DNA of 50,776 nucleotides from a virus, in IMG/VR virus record IMGVR_UViG_3300021373_001563, positions 1 through 50,776 of that record. One strand, 5' to 3'. Shown here one piece after another: positions 26,131 to 34,234 of this stretch. Below the pieces are notes generated by a model, which saw only the letters and a list, made by a program, of their open reading frames with translations, was not told where the DNA came from and ran no database searches. Within the stretch, counting starts at the first letter, position 1; every line of letters begins with the position of its first letter. Made by a program: the position numbers and the translations under genes.

Positions 26131-26731
26131 AGGTATCTAAATCTTTTTCAAAATATTTTTGTACAACTAATTTCATTTCAAAATCGTATTGTTCTCTGTA
26201 GTCACCGTGATTGCTTTTATTAAGATGACCTAACGGTACATGGCAATCGAGCCAATCTTGAACCTGTACAAAATCTTTATCTAATGTTTCTGTCTTTAAA
26301 ACAAAATCTACTGTTTCTGTATTATACCAGTCAACTTGATTTTGTAAGATATTAAAAGACCATATTCTATCTGCTGGCTCATGAATTGCTTCTCTAACCC
26401 AAGTTTTAAATCCTCTTTTGTAAGCTCTATATGCATACTTGTCCCAAGGCTGAGGTTTGTCAAGTGTTCCTTGTTGGACAGCATATAGTCTAGCATTTGC
26501 CTGTTCGCCCATATAGTGAAACCAACTTAATAATCTTGCATACGGATTTCTAACACATGCAAAGTGGTGTGTTGGATCTCCAAATTTCTTTTTATACATT
26601 TTATAGTCAAAATGTTTTTCACCTCTTTTTTCATGTTCAAAGTTTTCTTGCATCCAGTGTAGTATACTTGTTCCACCTGTTTTAGGTATATGTATAAAAA
26701 CTGTGTCATTGTGCGGTAGATATATGCTCAT
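26114..26731 (-). CDS. PAPS-dependent sulfotransferase
   Basis: A 205-residue protein with both signatures of the Sulfotransfer_2-type family. The 5'-phosphosulfate loop FIHIPKTGGTSI is at residues 12-23, and the 3'-phosphate-binding RNPYARLLSWF is at residues 61-71. Such enzymes move sulfate from PAPS to a sugar hydroxyl or similar acceptor. The start at 26731 (MSIYLPHND) is chosen over 26761 because a late promoter motif ends 5 bases before it, predicting a leaderless late mRNA. It diverges from the nucleotidyltransferase-cupin gene. The acceptor is unknown; a glycan made by the neighbouring genes is the natural guess. Confidence 0.82.
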   Translation of the reverse strand: MSIYLPHNDTVFIHIPKTGGTSILHWMQENFEHEKRGEKHFDYKMYKKKFGDPTHHFACVRNPYARLLSWFHYMGEQANARLYAVQQGTLDKPQPWDKYAYRAYKRGFKTWVREAIHEPADRIWSFNILQNQVDWYNTETVDFVLKTETLDKDFVQVQDWLDCHVPLGHLNKSNHGDYREQYDFEMKLVVQKYFEKDLDTFKYIF

Positions 26732-26736
26732 GATAG

Positions 26737-26744
26737 TATTTATG
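26737..26744 (-). promoter_or_regulatory. Late promoter of the sulfotransferase (leaderless)
   Basis: CATAAATA on the minus strand, then CTATC and the ATG at 26731. It forms one arm of an inverted repeat with the promoter at 26759. Confidence 0.75.
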
Positions 26745-26758
26745 TAGTTAACTGCGCA

Positions 26759-26766
26759 CATAAATA
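26759..26766 (+). promoter_or_regulatory. Late promoter of the nucleotidyltransferase-cupin gene (leaderless)
   Basis: CATAAATA, then TCTAT and the ATG at 26772. The arms TATTTATGT (26737-26745) and ACATAAATA (26758-26766) are exact complements 12 bases apart. Confidence 0.75.
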
Positions 26767-26771
26767 TCTAT

Positions 26772-27533
26772 ATGGAAATAGTAATAGTTACTGGAGGGTT
26801 TGATCCTCTTCATTCTGGTCATATTGAATATTTTAAAGCAGCAAAGGCATTGGGACAATACTTAATAGTAGGTGTTAATTCTGACGAATGGTTAATGCGT
26901 AAAAAAGGCAAACCGTTTATGAATTTGCAAGAGCGTGTAAAAATAATCGAAATGTTAGAAGTAGTCAACGAAGTTATTACTTTTAATGATAATGATAACA
27001 CAGCAATAGATGCTATTAATAAAGTAAAAAGTTATTGGGGCAATGATCATAAAATTATATTTGCCAACGGTGGCGATCGGACAAAACATAACATACCAGA
27101 AATGCTATCACACAGTGATGTAAATTATGTATTTGGTGTTGGCGGAGAAGACAAAAAGAATAGTTCTAGTTGGATACTACAAGAGTGGAAAGCACCAAAA
27201 ACAAATCGCACGTGGGGATACTACCGTGTATTGCACGAATCAGGAAAGGAAGTTAAAGTGAAAGAATTAACCGTTGAGCCTGGGCAGAAATTATCTATGC
27301 AACGGCACAAAGATAGATCAGAACACTGGTTTGTTGATCAAGGAACTGCTACTGTTTATACTTTAAACGTATCTACAGACTTTGAATTATATGGAAAATT
27401 TACCAAACATCAATCATTACATATTCCAGTAGGTATGTGGCATCAACTAGCAAACGAAACAACAGAGTCACTAAAACTTATTGAAATTCAATATGGTGAA
27501 AATTGTATAGAAGAAGATATCGAACGACTATGA
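26772..27533 (+). CDS. Sugar-phosphate nucleotidyltransferase fused to a mannose-6-phosphate-isomerase-type cupin
   Basis: A 253-residue two-domain protein. Residues 1-135 are a cytidylyltransferase-like domain of the HldE/TagD kind, with GGFDPLHSGH at residues 8-17 and FANGGDR at 97-103; it would join a nucleotide to a sugar or polyol phosphate. Residues 145-253 are a type II PMI-like cupin, as found at the end of ManC/AlgA (RTWGYYRVL, then KLSMQRHKDRSEHW with ligand-like H179, E184, H185 and later H224 in GMWHQL). This pairing suggests the making of an activated sugar, but the sugar cannot be told. A leaderless late mRNA is predicted, and the next gene overlaps by 4 bases. Confidence 0.8.
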   Translation: MEIVIVTGGFDPLHSGHIEYFKAAKALGQYLIVGVNSDEWLMRKKGKPFMNLQERVKIIEMLEVVNEVITFNDNDNTAIDAINKVKSYWGNDHKIIFANGGDRTKHNIPEMLSHSDVNYVFGVGGEDKKNSSSWILQEWKAPKTNRTWGYYRVLHESGKEVKVKELTVEPGQKLSMQRHKDRSEHWFVDQGTATVYTLNVSTDFELYGKFTKHQSLHIPVGMWHQLANETTESLKLIEIQYGENCIEEDIERL

Positions 27534-28327
27534 TAATACTTGACGAAGATGATGCTATATTAACACTGTGGAGATACGGAACTGAAGCAGGTATTTCAGA
27601 CCCTGATTCTTTTAAAGACTTGCCACTTGATAACCCTGTAGCATTTAGAGGAATGACCAAATTTAGAGTAGTAAACGAGTGTAGAATATCAGGACGTGAT
27701 TTTTATTATATTGATACTGGTTATTTAGGTAATTGCGGTAAGAGAAAAAATTATCATAGAGTTGTTAAAAACGATGTACAACACACATCACCTATATTAG
27801 TCCCTTCAGATAGATTTGAAAAAATATTAAAAGTATCAACAAAATCTTTTTATAAACGACAGTGGAATAAACAAGGTTCAAATATTTTATTAGTTACTCC
27901 ATCAGAAAAACCGTGTAAATTTTATGGAATAACAAGAGACAACTGGGTCAAAAATACATTAGAAAAATTAAAAAATCATACTGATAGAAAAATTATTGTG
28001 AGAGATAAACCAATAAGAAGAGAACGTATCGGTAATAAAAGTATATTCAATCAGTTAGATGAAGATGATATATATGCAGTTGTAACATACAATAGTATTG
28101 CTGCAACTGAAGCAGTGTCTTACGGAATACCTGCTTTTGCAGATGCTCCTATAAATGCAGCAAAGAGTGTATGCTCAAATGATTTTACAAAAATAGAAGA
28201 TCCATATTATCCTGATAGAACACAAGTAGACAACTGGCTACATTGGTTAGCATATTGTCAATACACTACGTCAGAATTGAAGGACGGCACAGCATATAAG
28301 ATACAAGAAGAATTTAATTTATGTTAG
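27530..28327 (+). CDS. Capsule-polysaccharide-transferase-like protein, paralogue 1
   Basis: A 265-residue protein; start at 27530 (MIILDEDD) in an ATGA overlap with the fusion gene. It shares a layout with the two other paralogues at 28321 and 30141: a middle strand-loop (NILLVTPSE, then KIIVRDKP), the signature AVVTYNSIAATEAVSYGIPAF at about residues 181-201, and a C-terminal YPDRTQVDNWLHWLAYCQYT. This resembles the C-terminal halves of KpsC/KpsS-type capsule (Kdo) transferases and related phage proteins. A glycosyltransferase role is likely but unproven; donor and acceptor are unknown. Confidence 0.6.
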   Translation: MIILDEDDAILTLWRYGTEAGISDPDSFKDLPLDNPVAFRGMTKFRVVNECRISGRDFYYIDTGYLGNCGKRKNYHRVVKNDVQHTSPILVPSDRFEKILKVSTKSFYKRQWNKQGSNILLVTPSEKPCKFYGITRDNWVKNTLEKLKNHTDRKIIVRDKPIRRERIGNKSIFNQLDEDDIYAVVTYNSIAATEAVSYGIPAFADAPINAAKSVCSNDFTKIEDPYYPDRTQVDNWLHWLAYCQYTTSELKDGTAYKIQEEFNLC

Positions 28328-29256
28328 TAGTAAGTTATTTAAACGGCATCCCTCCGGGTAATAAAAATCCAGAAAAACCTGCAATACTAAAAAAGTTTAT
28401 AGCAGGAGTAAATCGTGTTGGATTAGATACAGGACAGGTTTCTCGTCAATGGCAACCTATGGCTTGTGACGTTGCTATACTGCAAGGCTTTGTTCATAAA
28501 AATAGTAAAAATACAAAACATCTAAGATTAAGAAAAGATGTTTTAAATTTACAAAAATTTAACAATAAAAGAACTATAATAATTGATAGCAATTTATTTT
28601 TATATAGAGATCCAGGAAATACTCAAAAATATTTACGTTATAGTTATGATGGTGTTTTTCCAACTACTGGAGAATATTGTAATAAGACTGTTGATCCTTC
28701 AAGGTGGGAAAAAATTAAAAGTGATTTAAATTTTGATCTACAACCATGGAAACTGAATAAAGGTAGTTATATATTAATATGTGCTCAAAGAGATGGCGGC
28801 TGGAGCATGAATGGCAAAAGTGTTGTAGACTGGGTAACACAAACAGTACAAAAAATAAGAGGCGTTACACCGATGCCTATTAGAGTAAGATTACATCCAG
28901 GCGACGGACAGTCTTATAGATATGAAAGTAAAATACGAAGATTAAATGTTGATGTAGCTGACTCTAAAAAGATATCTTTATTAGAAGACTTACAAGACGC
29001 ACATAGTTTAGTTGTATATAATTCAAGCCCAGCAGTTGCAGGAGTAATAGAAGGAGTACCAACTTTTATAACAGATCCTGAACCACAAAACTGTCAAGCA
29101 TACGGAGTTGCACATACTGATTTAAGAAGAATCACAATGCCGGCTGACTACGATAGATCACAGTGGATATTAAAGATGTCCCAAATGCATTGGAATCAAG
29201 ATGATTTGTTTAACGGTAATTGCTGGCGTTGGATGAGAAAGTGGGCATCTAACTAG
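28321..29256 (+). CDS. Capsule-polysaccharide-transferase-like protein, paralogue 2
   Basis: A 311-residue relative of paralogue 1, overlapping its end by 7 bases. Conserved points are SYILICAQRDGGWSMNGKS (about residues 150-168), PIRVRLHPGD (about 190-199), SLVVYNSSPAVAGVIEGVPT (about 237-256) and DRSQWILKMSQMHW near 280. The R-x-H-P-x motif, which is missing in paralogue 1 (RDKP), matches the sugar-nucleotide pocket of KpsS-like enzymes. It converges with the GT-A gene, overlapping by 8 bases. Confidence 0.6.
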   Translation: MLVVSYLNGIPPGNKNPEKPAILKKFIAGVNRVGLDTGQVSRQWQPMACDVAILQGFVHKNSKNTKHLRLRKDVLNLQKFNNKRTIIIDSNLFLYRDPGNTQKYLRYSYDGVFPTTGEYCNKTVDPSRWEKIKSDLNFDLQPWKLNKGSYILICAQRDGGWSMNGKSVVDWVTQTVQKIRGVTPMPIRVRLHPGDGQSYRYESKIRRLNVDVADSKKISLLEDLQDAHSLVVYNSSPAVAGVIEGVPTFITDPEPQNCQAYGVAHTDLRRITMPADYDRSQWILKMSQMHWNQDDLFNGNCWRWMRKWASN

Positions 29257-30094
29257 ACCAATAACTTTCTGTTCTTGAATGAATTAAATCTTTTTGTAAA
29301 CTTTTGCCGTAATTTTTTCGATCACCTTTTAAATGATCTATCCATTTACCTAACTCGGTATTAATAAGCGGATGTCCTCCGCCACCTGTTTTAGCAGTGC
29401 GTAATGTTACAGCAGCAGTATAGTCTAATACTTTAGGAAAATCTTTTCTATATTTGTTTAGAATATGACCAAACACATAACTGTCGTGCCATTCCTCTAA
29501 TTTAAATATTCCGTTTTCTGCATCTTCGTACATGCGTTCAAATTCTTTTAAAAATTCATGACACACTGGATGATTCAAGTTCATACCATAAAATCCGCAC
29601 TCGGGCCAAGTTTGTGATCCTTTACCTCTACCTACATATGTTATCCAAACATTCTTTGGTAATAACTTAATAAAATCTTCGTAACTCCAGTGACTGTGAA
29701 ATATTGTATCCGCATCTATCCATACTAACCACCCCTTAGAGCGCATATAAGCGTCATACACAGCATATGTTTTATTAGCAAAGCGTATAGCGTCCCATTT
29801 AAAAGATTTGTGCCAATCGCGCGGTCTACGTGCTTTTATTTCAGGAGGAGGTGTACCATTTGCTTTAGGAACATTTTTCCAACGTTGTTTGAATTTTTGT
29901 AATTTAGGTAGCTCTTGATCTGCATCTAAAATTTCAATTCTAGATGGATCAGGGTTTCTTGGCTTGCATTTTTCTGCATATACTATTAACTTAATTCTTT
30001 GGTCTACATTCCTTGAAAACGTGTCTAAAAAGTTTTGCCCATATTTGGTTAGTCCAGGTGCATGAAATGTAGTTACCACAGTTATTGCTGACAT
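29249..30094 (-). CDS. GT-A glycosyltransferase with DXD motif
   Basis: A 281-residue protein with a GT-A type plan: N-terminal ITVVTTFHAPGL strand-loop, then WLVWIDADTIF with D127-x-D129 as the metal and nucleotide-sugar site, ECGFYGMNLNHP acceptor-side loop at about 166-177, and a WHDSYVFGHIL segment at about 202-212. These features are typical of enzymes that use UDP- or GDP-sugars. A minus-strand late promoter lies about 37 bases upstream, and the leader has an AAAGGAT ribosome site, so this gene is late but not leaderless. It lies between two capsule-transferase-like genes. Confidence 0.75.
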   Translation of the reverse strand: MSAITVVTTFHAPGLTKYGQNFLDTFSRNVDQRIKLIVYAEKCKPRNPDPSRIEILDADQELPKLQKFKQRWKNVPKANGTPPPEIKARRPRDWHKSFKWDAIRFANKTYAVYDAYMRSKGWLVWIDADTIFHSHWSYEDFIKLLPKNVWITYVGRGKGSQTWPECGFYGMNLNHPVCHEFLKEFERMYEDAENGIFKLEEWHDSYVFGHILNKYRKDFPKVLDYTAAVTLRTAKTGGGGHPLINTELGKWIDHLKGDRKNYGKSLQKDLIHSRTESYWSS

Positions 30095-30105
30095 TTTAAA
30101 TCCTT

Positions 30106-30113
30106 TGTAAATA
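30106..30113 (+). promoter_or_regulatory. Candidate late promoter of paralogue 3
   Basis: TGTAAATA on the plus strand, 27 bases before the ATG at 30141. It lies inside the leader of the divergent GT-A gene. Confidence 0.4.
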
Positions 30114-30130
30114 CAGATAGTGTATGGTAG

Positions 30131-30138
30131 TATTTAAC
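30131..30138 (-). promoter_or_regulatory. Late promoter of the GT-A gene
   Basis: GTTAAATA on the minus strand. The two divergent transcripts of this region would overlap at their 5' ends. Confidence 0.55.
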
Positions 30139-30140
30139 GT

Positions 30141-31013
30141 ATGAAATTTAGTTTATGGACAAATAATGGCGCACTCAATAGCCAACCTGTTTTTGATGCC
30201 TTTGCTAACAGTTGCATGGCTGCTGGCCATGACGTTGTTTATAATGACCTTAATTCTGATATCGATGTTATATGGAGCGTACTGTGGTATGGCAGAATGG
30301 CTAAAAACAAAAGTATATGGGACAACAATAACAAAAAATCAAAACCAACTATAGTTTTAGAAGTCGGCGGCATCAAAAGAAATAATACATGGAAAGTAGG
30401 ACTCAATGGCATTAATAGAGATGCATATTTTGGAGATCTTGGCAATGATGATAGGCGTGCTAATTTTCTTAGACTTAAATTAAAAGATTGGCGCGAAGAC
30501 GGTGAATATATTTTAATCTGCGGACAACATGAAAGAAGTTGGCAATGGCATGATATGCCTCGTATGAGTAATTGGGCAATGAATACTATCGAAACAATCC
30601 AAAAATATTCATCTCGTCCTATAATTTTTAGACCTCATCCTCGCTGTCCTTTACCGTCAATAGAACATCAATACAAAAATGTTTTTAGACAAGAGCCTCG
30701 AAGACTATCAACAGATCGCAACAATGATAACTATGACTTGGATTTTAAAAACATTTGGGCAACAGTTAGTTATAATTCAAATCCAGGCATACACAGTATA
30801 CTAGAAGGTGTTCCTGCTTTTGTAGGATCTAGTTCTCTTGCATACGAAGTTGGTAATGACATAGACTTTCTTCATAATATTGAAAACCCACTGAAACCTG
30901 ATAGAACACAATGGCTCAATGACTATGCATGGACAGAGTTTTCAATCAAAGAAATTAAGGCAGGCTTGCCGTTAAAAAGATTGACAAAGGTGCTTAATCA
31001 TGCTATATTATAA
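30141..31013 (+). CDS. Capsule-polysaccharide-transferase-like protein, paralogue 3
   Basis: A 290-residue third member of the family. Shared points are YILICGQHERSWQWHDMPRM at about residues 128-147, RPIIFRPHPRCP at about 160-171, IWATVSYNSNPGIHSILEGV (about 210-229) and the C-terminal LKPDRTQWLNDYAWTEFS. The RPHPR motif is the clearest form of the R-x-H-P pocket in the three. It is separated from the other two by the reverse-strand GT-A gene. The last codons contain the -35 and -10 of the following gene's promoter. Confidence 0.62.
   Translation: MKFSLWTNNGALNSQPVFDAFANSCMAAGHDVVYNDLNSDIDVIWSVLWYGRMAKNKSIWDNNNKKSKPTIVLEVGGIKRNNTWKVGLNGINRDAYFGDLGNDDRRANFLRLKLKDWREDGEYILICGQHERSWQWHDMPRMSNWAMNTIETIQKYSSRPIIFRPHPRCPLPSIEHQYKNVFRQEPRRLSTDRNNDNYDLDFKNIWATVSYNSNPGIHSILEGVPAFVGSSSLAYEVGNDIDFLHNIENPLKPDRTQWLNDYAWTEFSIKEIKAGLPLKRLTKVLNHAIL
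30981..31009 (+). promoter_or_regulatory. sigma70-type promoter, leaderless, inside the end of paralogue 3
   Basis: TTGACA, 17-base spacer, TATATT, then ATAAGC and the ATG at 31016. The expected start of transcription is the A of the ATG. Confidence 0.7.
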
Positions 31014-31015
31014 GC

Positions 31016-32266
31016 ATGAACAATATAATTCTTACCATTGAAGATCTTTTAGAAGTAACCGCTGGCATGAGAGCTGACGTGCCACAGATAAAAATTGATT
31101 CTAGTGATATGAGTATTATGTACAGTATTGCTAGACAAGTGTTTAAAGGTGTTCCATTAACTGATAGACAGTATTCACTTATGCAAGAAAAATTGTCATC
31201 TTATCAAGATCAATTTATAGACATTTGTGATTTTAATAAGGCTGTTAATACTTTAAGACACCCACTAAGAAAAATCGATCGTTCTAAATATATTAAAATT
31301 GTATCTGCAGAAGAAGCAATTGGACATAAACAACACGAACGTCCTAATCACGAGTATCTTAAAATTAGATTTCCGTTTAGTAAAAAAAGTATTTTAAAAC
31401 TACAAGGTATTACAAATAAGAGAGATGAGTATGTTCATCACAAAGGAACTCATGAACACTTTTTCTTGCTAACTGAAAAGTCTGTTATTAGGTTAGTTAA
31501 TTCATTCGAAGGTTGCGGTTTTGAAGTAGCAGATGACGTAATGTCATTATATAACGAGATTAGAAAAATTGATGTTAATAATTATACTATTAGGGTAGAA
31601 AACAATCAATTATTAAATATGCATCCAAACGGAAAAAAAGTTATTGAAGAACAACTTGGAAAATTAGATTCCGATAATGTTATTTGTTATAAAGATAGAA
31701 GTTTGTTATACGGAATTTCTTCTTTTGATAACAAAGCTGAGTTGGATATTGAAAAGCATGATATACTTTCAAAAAATATTGCAAATAGAAAAAGTAACGA
31801 AATACATATTAGCTCAAAAGAATGGACTTTAGATAGACTTTTTAATTCTTTTTTTGTTTTAAAAAGATTTCCATTATTAATACTTTTAGATGAAAACGAT
31901 CCCTATAGTACATTAGCTACTACATATCACCATATGTGTCATCTTATACCTACAGAAGAAATATCTGTTTTATATAGACTACCAAACGATGTTAGTAATG
32001 GTTATAATGAATTTATTAGAGATAAAAATTTAAATAATCCTCTTGACAAAAATACTAAAGTAGTGTATACTAGTAAAAATAAAGTAAATAAACCCCTGTT
32101 ACAGAGTAAATGTAAACCTGTAACTGCTTTAATGCTTAAAAATCTTAGAACCTCGTCGCAGCTTTCTAGTTGGGTTAAGAACTTTGATTTAATAGTTGAT
32201 TATTCTGAAGAACCTAATATAGTACCAAGGTTTAGTAGCAATAATAGATGGAAATTATATGCCTAG
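31016..32266 (+). CDS. Unknown protein upstream of UvsW
   Basis: A 416-residue protein I do not recognise. It begins MNNIILTIEDLLEVTAG. There is an IKIVSAEEAIGHKQHERPNH stretch near residues 92-111 and a C-terminal part (about residues 270-410) with alternating strands and helices: FPLLILLDENDPYSTLATT, NTKVVYTSKNK, FDLIVDYSEEP. That arrangement recalls a nucleotide-binding or helicase-like domain that has lost its motifs; this is a weak impression. It overlaps uvsW by 8 bases, so the two are translated together, and it has a leaderless consensus promoter, so it is probably early or middle. A role with UvsW in recombination or branch migration is inferred from position only. Confidence 0.6.
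   Translation: MNNIILTIEDLLEVTAGMRADVPQIKIDSSDMSIMYSIARQVFKGVPLTDRQYSLMQEKLSSYQDQFIDICDFNKAVNTLRHPLRKIDRSKYIKIVSAEEAIGHKQHERPNHEYLKIRFPFSKKSILKLQGITNKRDEYVHHKGTHEHFFLLTEKSVIRLVNSFEGCGFEVADDVMSLYNEIRKIDVNNYTIRVENNQLLNMHPNGKKVIEEQLGKLDSDNVICYKDRSLLYGISSFDNKAELDIEKHDILSKNIANRKSNEIHISSKEWTLDRLFNSFFVLKRFPLLILLDENDPYSTLATTYHHMCHLIPTEEISVLYRLPNDVSNGYNEFIRDKNLNNPLDKNTKVVYTSKNKVNKPLLQSKCKPVTALMLKNLRTSSQLSSWVKNFDLIVDYSEEPNIVPRFSSNNRWKLYA
32043..32071 (+). promoter_or_regulatory. Candidate internal promoter for uvsW
   Basis: TTGACA, 17-base spacer, TATACT, within the preceding gene and 190 bases before the uvsW start. The exact match to the spacing used elsewhere makes chance less likely, but it is inside coding sequence. 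Confidence 0.45.
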
Positions 32267-33722
32267 TTGCAAATTAATAATTGAAGATGAAGTAAACATA
32301 AAGTTAGAAGGATTAGAAGTTGACGTCAGACGTAAACTTAGCAATGCACTCAAATTCGAAGTGCCTTACGCACGATATATGCCTCAGTATAAGCTCGGGC
32401 GTTGGGATGGCAAAGTTGCTTTTTTTGGCATCGGCGGCACTGGTTACGTTAACCATCTTGATACTGTTGTGGACGTACTTACAAAAAACAATGTACAAAT
32501 AGTAGATATTGAAGATCGTAGACACCCAATACAGTTAGACTTTCAGCCAATAAATGAACGCTACTGGGCAGATCAAGGAGTACATTGGCCTAAAGGACAT
32601 CCAGCAGAAGGCGAAGAGATCATTCTCCGAGACTATCAAGTTACAGCAATTAATAACTTTTTACAAAACCCACAGAGCTTGCAAGAGATTGCAACAGGTG
32701 CAGGTAAGACAATTACAACTGCAACACTGTCGCATATAAGTGAGCCGTACGGACGTAGTCTTATTATTGTGCCTAACAAATCGTTAGTTACACAGACAGA
32801 AGAAGACTATATCAATTGTGGGTTAGACGTAGGGGTGTACTTCGGCGACAGAAAAGAGTTAGGTAAGACTCACACTATCTGTACATGGCAGAGTTTGAAT
32901 ATTCTAGATAAGAAGTTCAAAGACGGCAGTGCAGTACTAAGCCTTGCAGAGTTCTTAGACGGTGTCAGCACTATTATTGTTGACGAAGTACACCAAGCAA
33001 AAGCAGAAGTTCTTAAGAACTTGCTTACACGCAACCTACGCAATGCTCCTATCCGTTGGGGACTAACAGGCACAGTGCCTAAAGAAAAGTTTGAATTTGA
33101 AAGTATACACGCAAGTTTAGGTCCAGTAATAGGTAGTATTACTGCAAAAGAATTACAAGATAAAGGCGTACTATCTAATTGTCATGTTAATATAGTACAA
33201 TTAATGGATACACAAGCATTTTCAGACTATCAGTCTGAATTAAAGTATCTAGTTACAAATGAGGCTAGAATAGATTACATAGGCAAATTATTAAACACAG
33301 TAAAACAAGACGGAAACACTCTTATACTTGTTGACAGAATTAGCGCAGGCGAAATGTTACAAGAACGGATACCAGGTAGTGTTTTTGTTAAAGGCGATGT
33401 TAAATTAAAAGATCGCAAGGAGGCATATGATGAAATCAATGAAGGAACTAACCACGTGGTTATCGCAACATACGGGGTCGCGGCTGTGGGTATTAATATA
33501 CCGCGTATTTTTAATCTTGTTCTCATTGAGCCTGGCAAAAGTTTTGTCAGGGTAATTCAGTCTATAGGCAGAGGCGTAAGAAAGGCAAAAGATAAAGACT
33601 TCGTTCAAATATGGGATTTAACTTCTACGTGTAAGTTTGCGAAGCGACACTTGACACAGCGTAAGAAGTTCTATAAGGAGGCAGAATACCCCTTCACCAT
33701 AGAAAAGGTAGATTGGAATTAA
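32259..33722 (+). CDS. uvsW: UvsW-like SF2 DNA/RNA helicase
   Basis: A 487-residue protein (T4 UvsW is 503). The N-terminal 110 residues are the UvsW DNA-binding domain (RYMPQYKLGRWDGKVAFF). The helicase core has a Q-motif-like ILRDYQVTAINNF, Walker A ATGAGKT at about residues 145-151, DEVH at about 242-245, a TGTV motif III, and C-terminal IGRGVRK (motif VI). UvsW rewinds R-loops and migrates recombination branches, switching T4 from origin to recombination-primed replication. It overlaps the preceding unknown gene. Confidence 0.93.
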   Translation: MPSCKLIIEDEVNIKLEGLEVDVRRKLSNALKFEVPYARYMPQYKLGRWDGKVAFFGIGGTGYVNHLDTVVDVLTKNNVQIVDIEDRRHPIQLDFQPINERYWADQGVHWPKGHPAEGEEIILRDYQVTAINNFLQNPQSLQEIATGAGKTITTATLSHISEPYGRSLIIVPNKSLVTQTEEDYINCGLDVGVYFGDRKELGKTHTICTWQSLNILDKKFKDGSAVLSLAEFLDGVSTIIVDEVHQAKAEVLKNLLTRNLRNAPIRWGLTGTVPKEKFEFESIHASLGPVIGSITAKELQDKGVLSNCHVNIVQLMDTQAFSDYQSELKYLVTNEARIDYIGKLLNTVKQDGNTLILVDRISAGEMLQERIPGSVFVKGDVKLKDRKEAYDEINEGTNHVVIATYGVAAVGINIPRIFNLVLIEPGKSFVRVIQSIGRGVRKAKDKDFVQIWDLTSTCKFAKRHLTQRKKFYKEAEYPFTIEKVDWN

Positions 33723-33727
33723 TAATA

Positions 33728-34234
33728 ATGAGAATATTAACATTAGAAAACAGGTGCTTTCATTTAGATAAGTTACCTGATGAAATCGAAGAAGATATAC
33801 GCTTTAGTGTTCTTGATAACTCGAACCCTAAAGAGCCTGACTTTTATTGGATACCATTAATTTTTTTAGAGTCATTTAACTCTCCTGCAATGGTATTAGA
33901 TATTGGCGGAAACGAAATTACAGTGCCAGTTGATTGGCATATTGCAGTTGGCGATTCTGAAACAGGAATGGATTTAGAAGTACTACCTTTAACAAGTTTA
34001 AATAATAGAGGCTTTGAAGCATTTTTGTTCAATCCTTTAAGTAGTTTTAAAATGGACTTTGCTGAAATAAAAATTACAAATTTTTATAATGACGTAAAAT
34101 GGTATTTTCCTAAAATGAAAACAGGACAATTACTAACAATGCCTATTAATGATGACCCGCAACCGCAATGTGCTTATTTTGTAAAAGACATTAGTAGACA
34201 AAGTGAAATAATAGATTATGGGCTACTGATATAA
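33728..34234 (+). CDS. Conserved protein after uvsW
   Basis: A 168-residue protein. I start it at the ATG at 33728; a TTG at 33713 in the same frame would overlap uvsW. It is mainly beta: FYWIPLIFLESFNSPAMVLD, EITVPVDWHIAVGDSETGMD, then a NDVKWYFPKMKTGQLLTMP stretch and a CAYFVKDISRQSEIIDYG end. I do not recognise the family. Its stop overlaps the next start (TAATG), so the pair is co-translated. Confidence 0.55.
   Translation: MRILTLENRCFHLDKLPDEIEEDIRFSVLDNSNPKEPDFYWIPLIFLESFNSPAMVLDIGGNEITVPVDWHIAVGDSETGMDLEVLPLTSLNNRGFEAFLFNPLSSFKMDFAEIKITNFYNDVKWYFPKMKTGQLLTMPINDDPQPQCAYFVKDISRQSEIIDYGLLI

Noticed and set aside
33655-33690. TTGACA followed by TATAAG near the end of uvsW as a promoter
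   Set aside because: The spacer is only 15 bases, unlike the strict 17 seen at the credible promoters, and it lies inside coding sequence.
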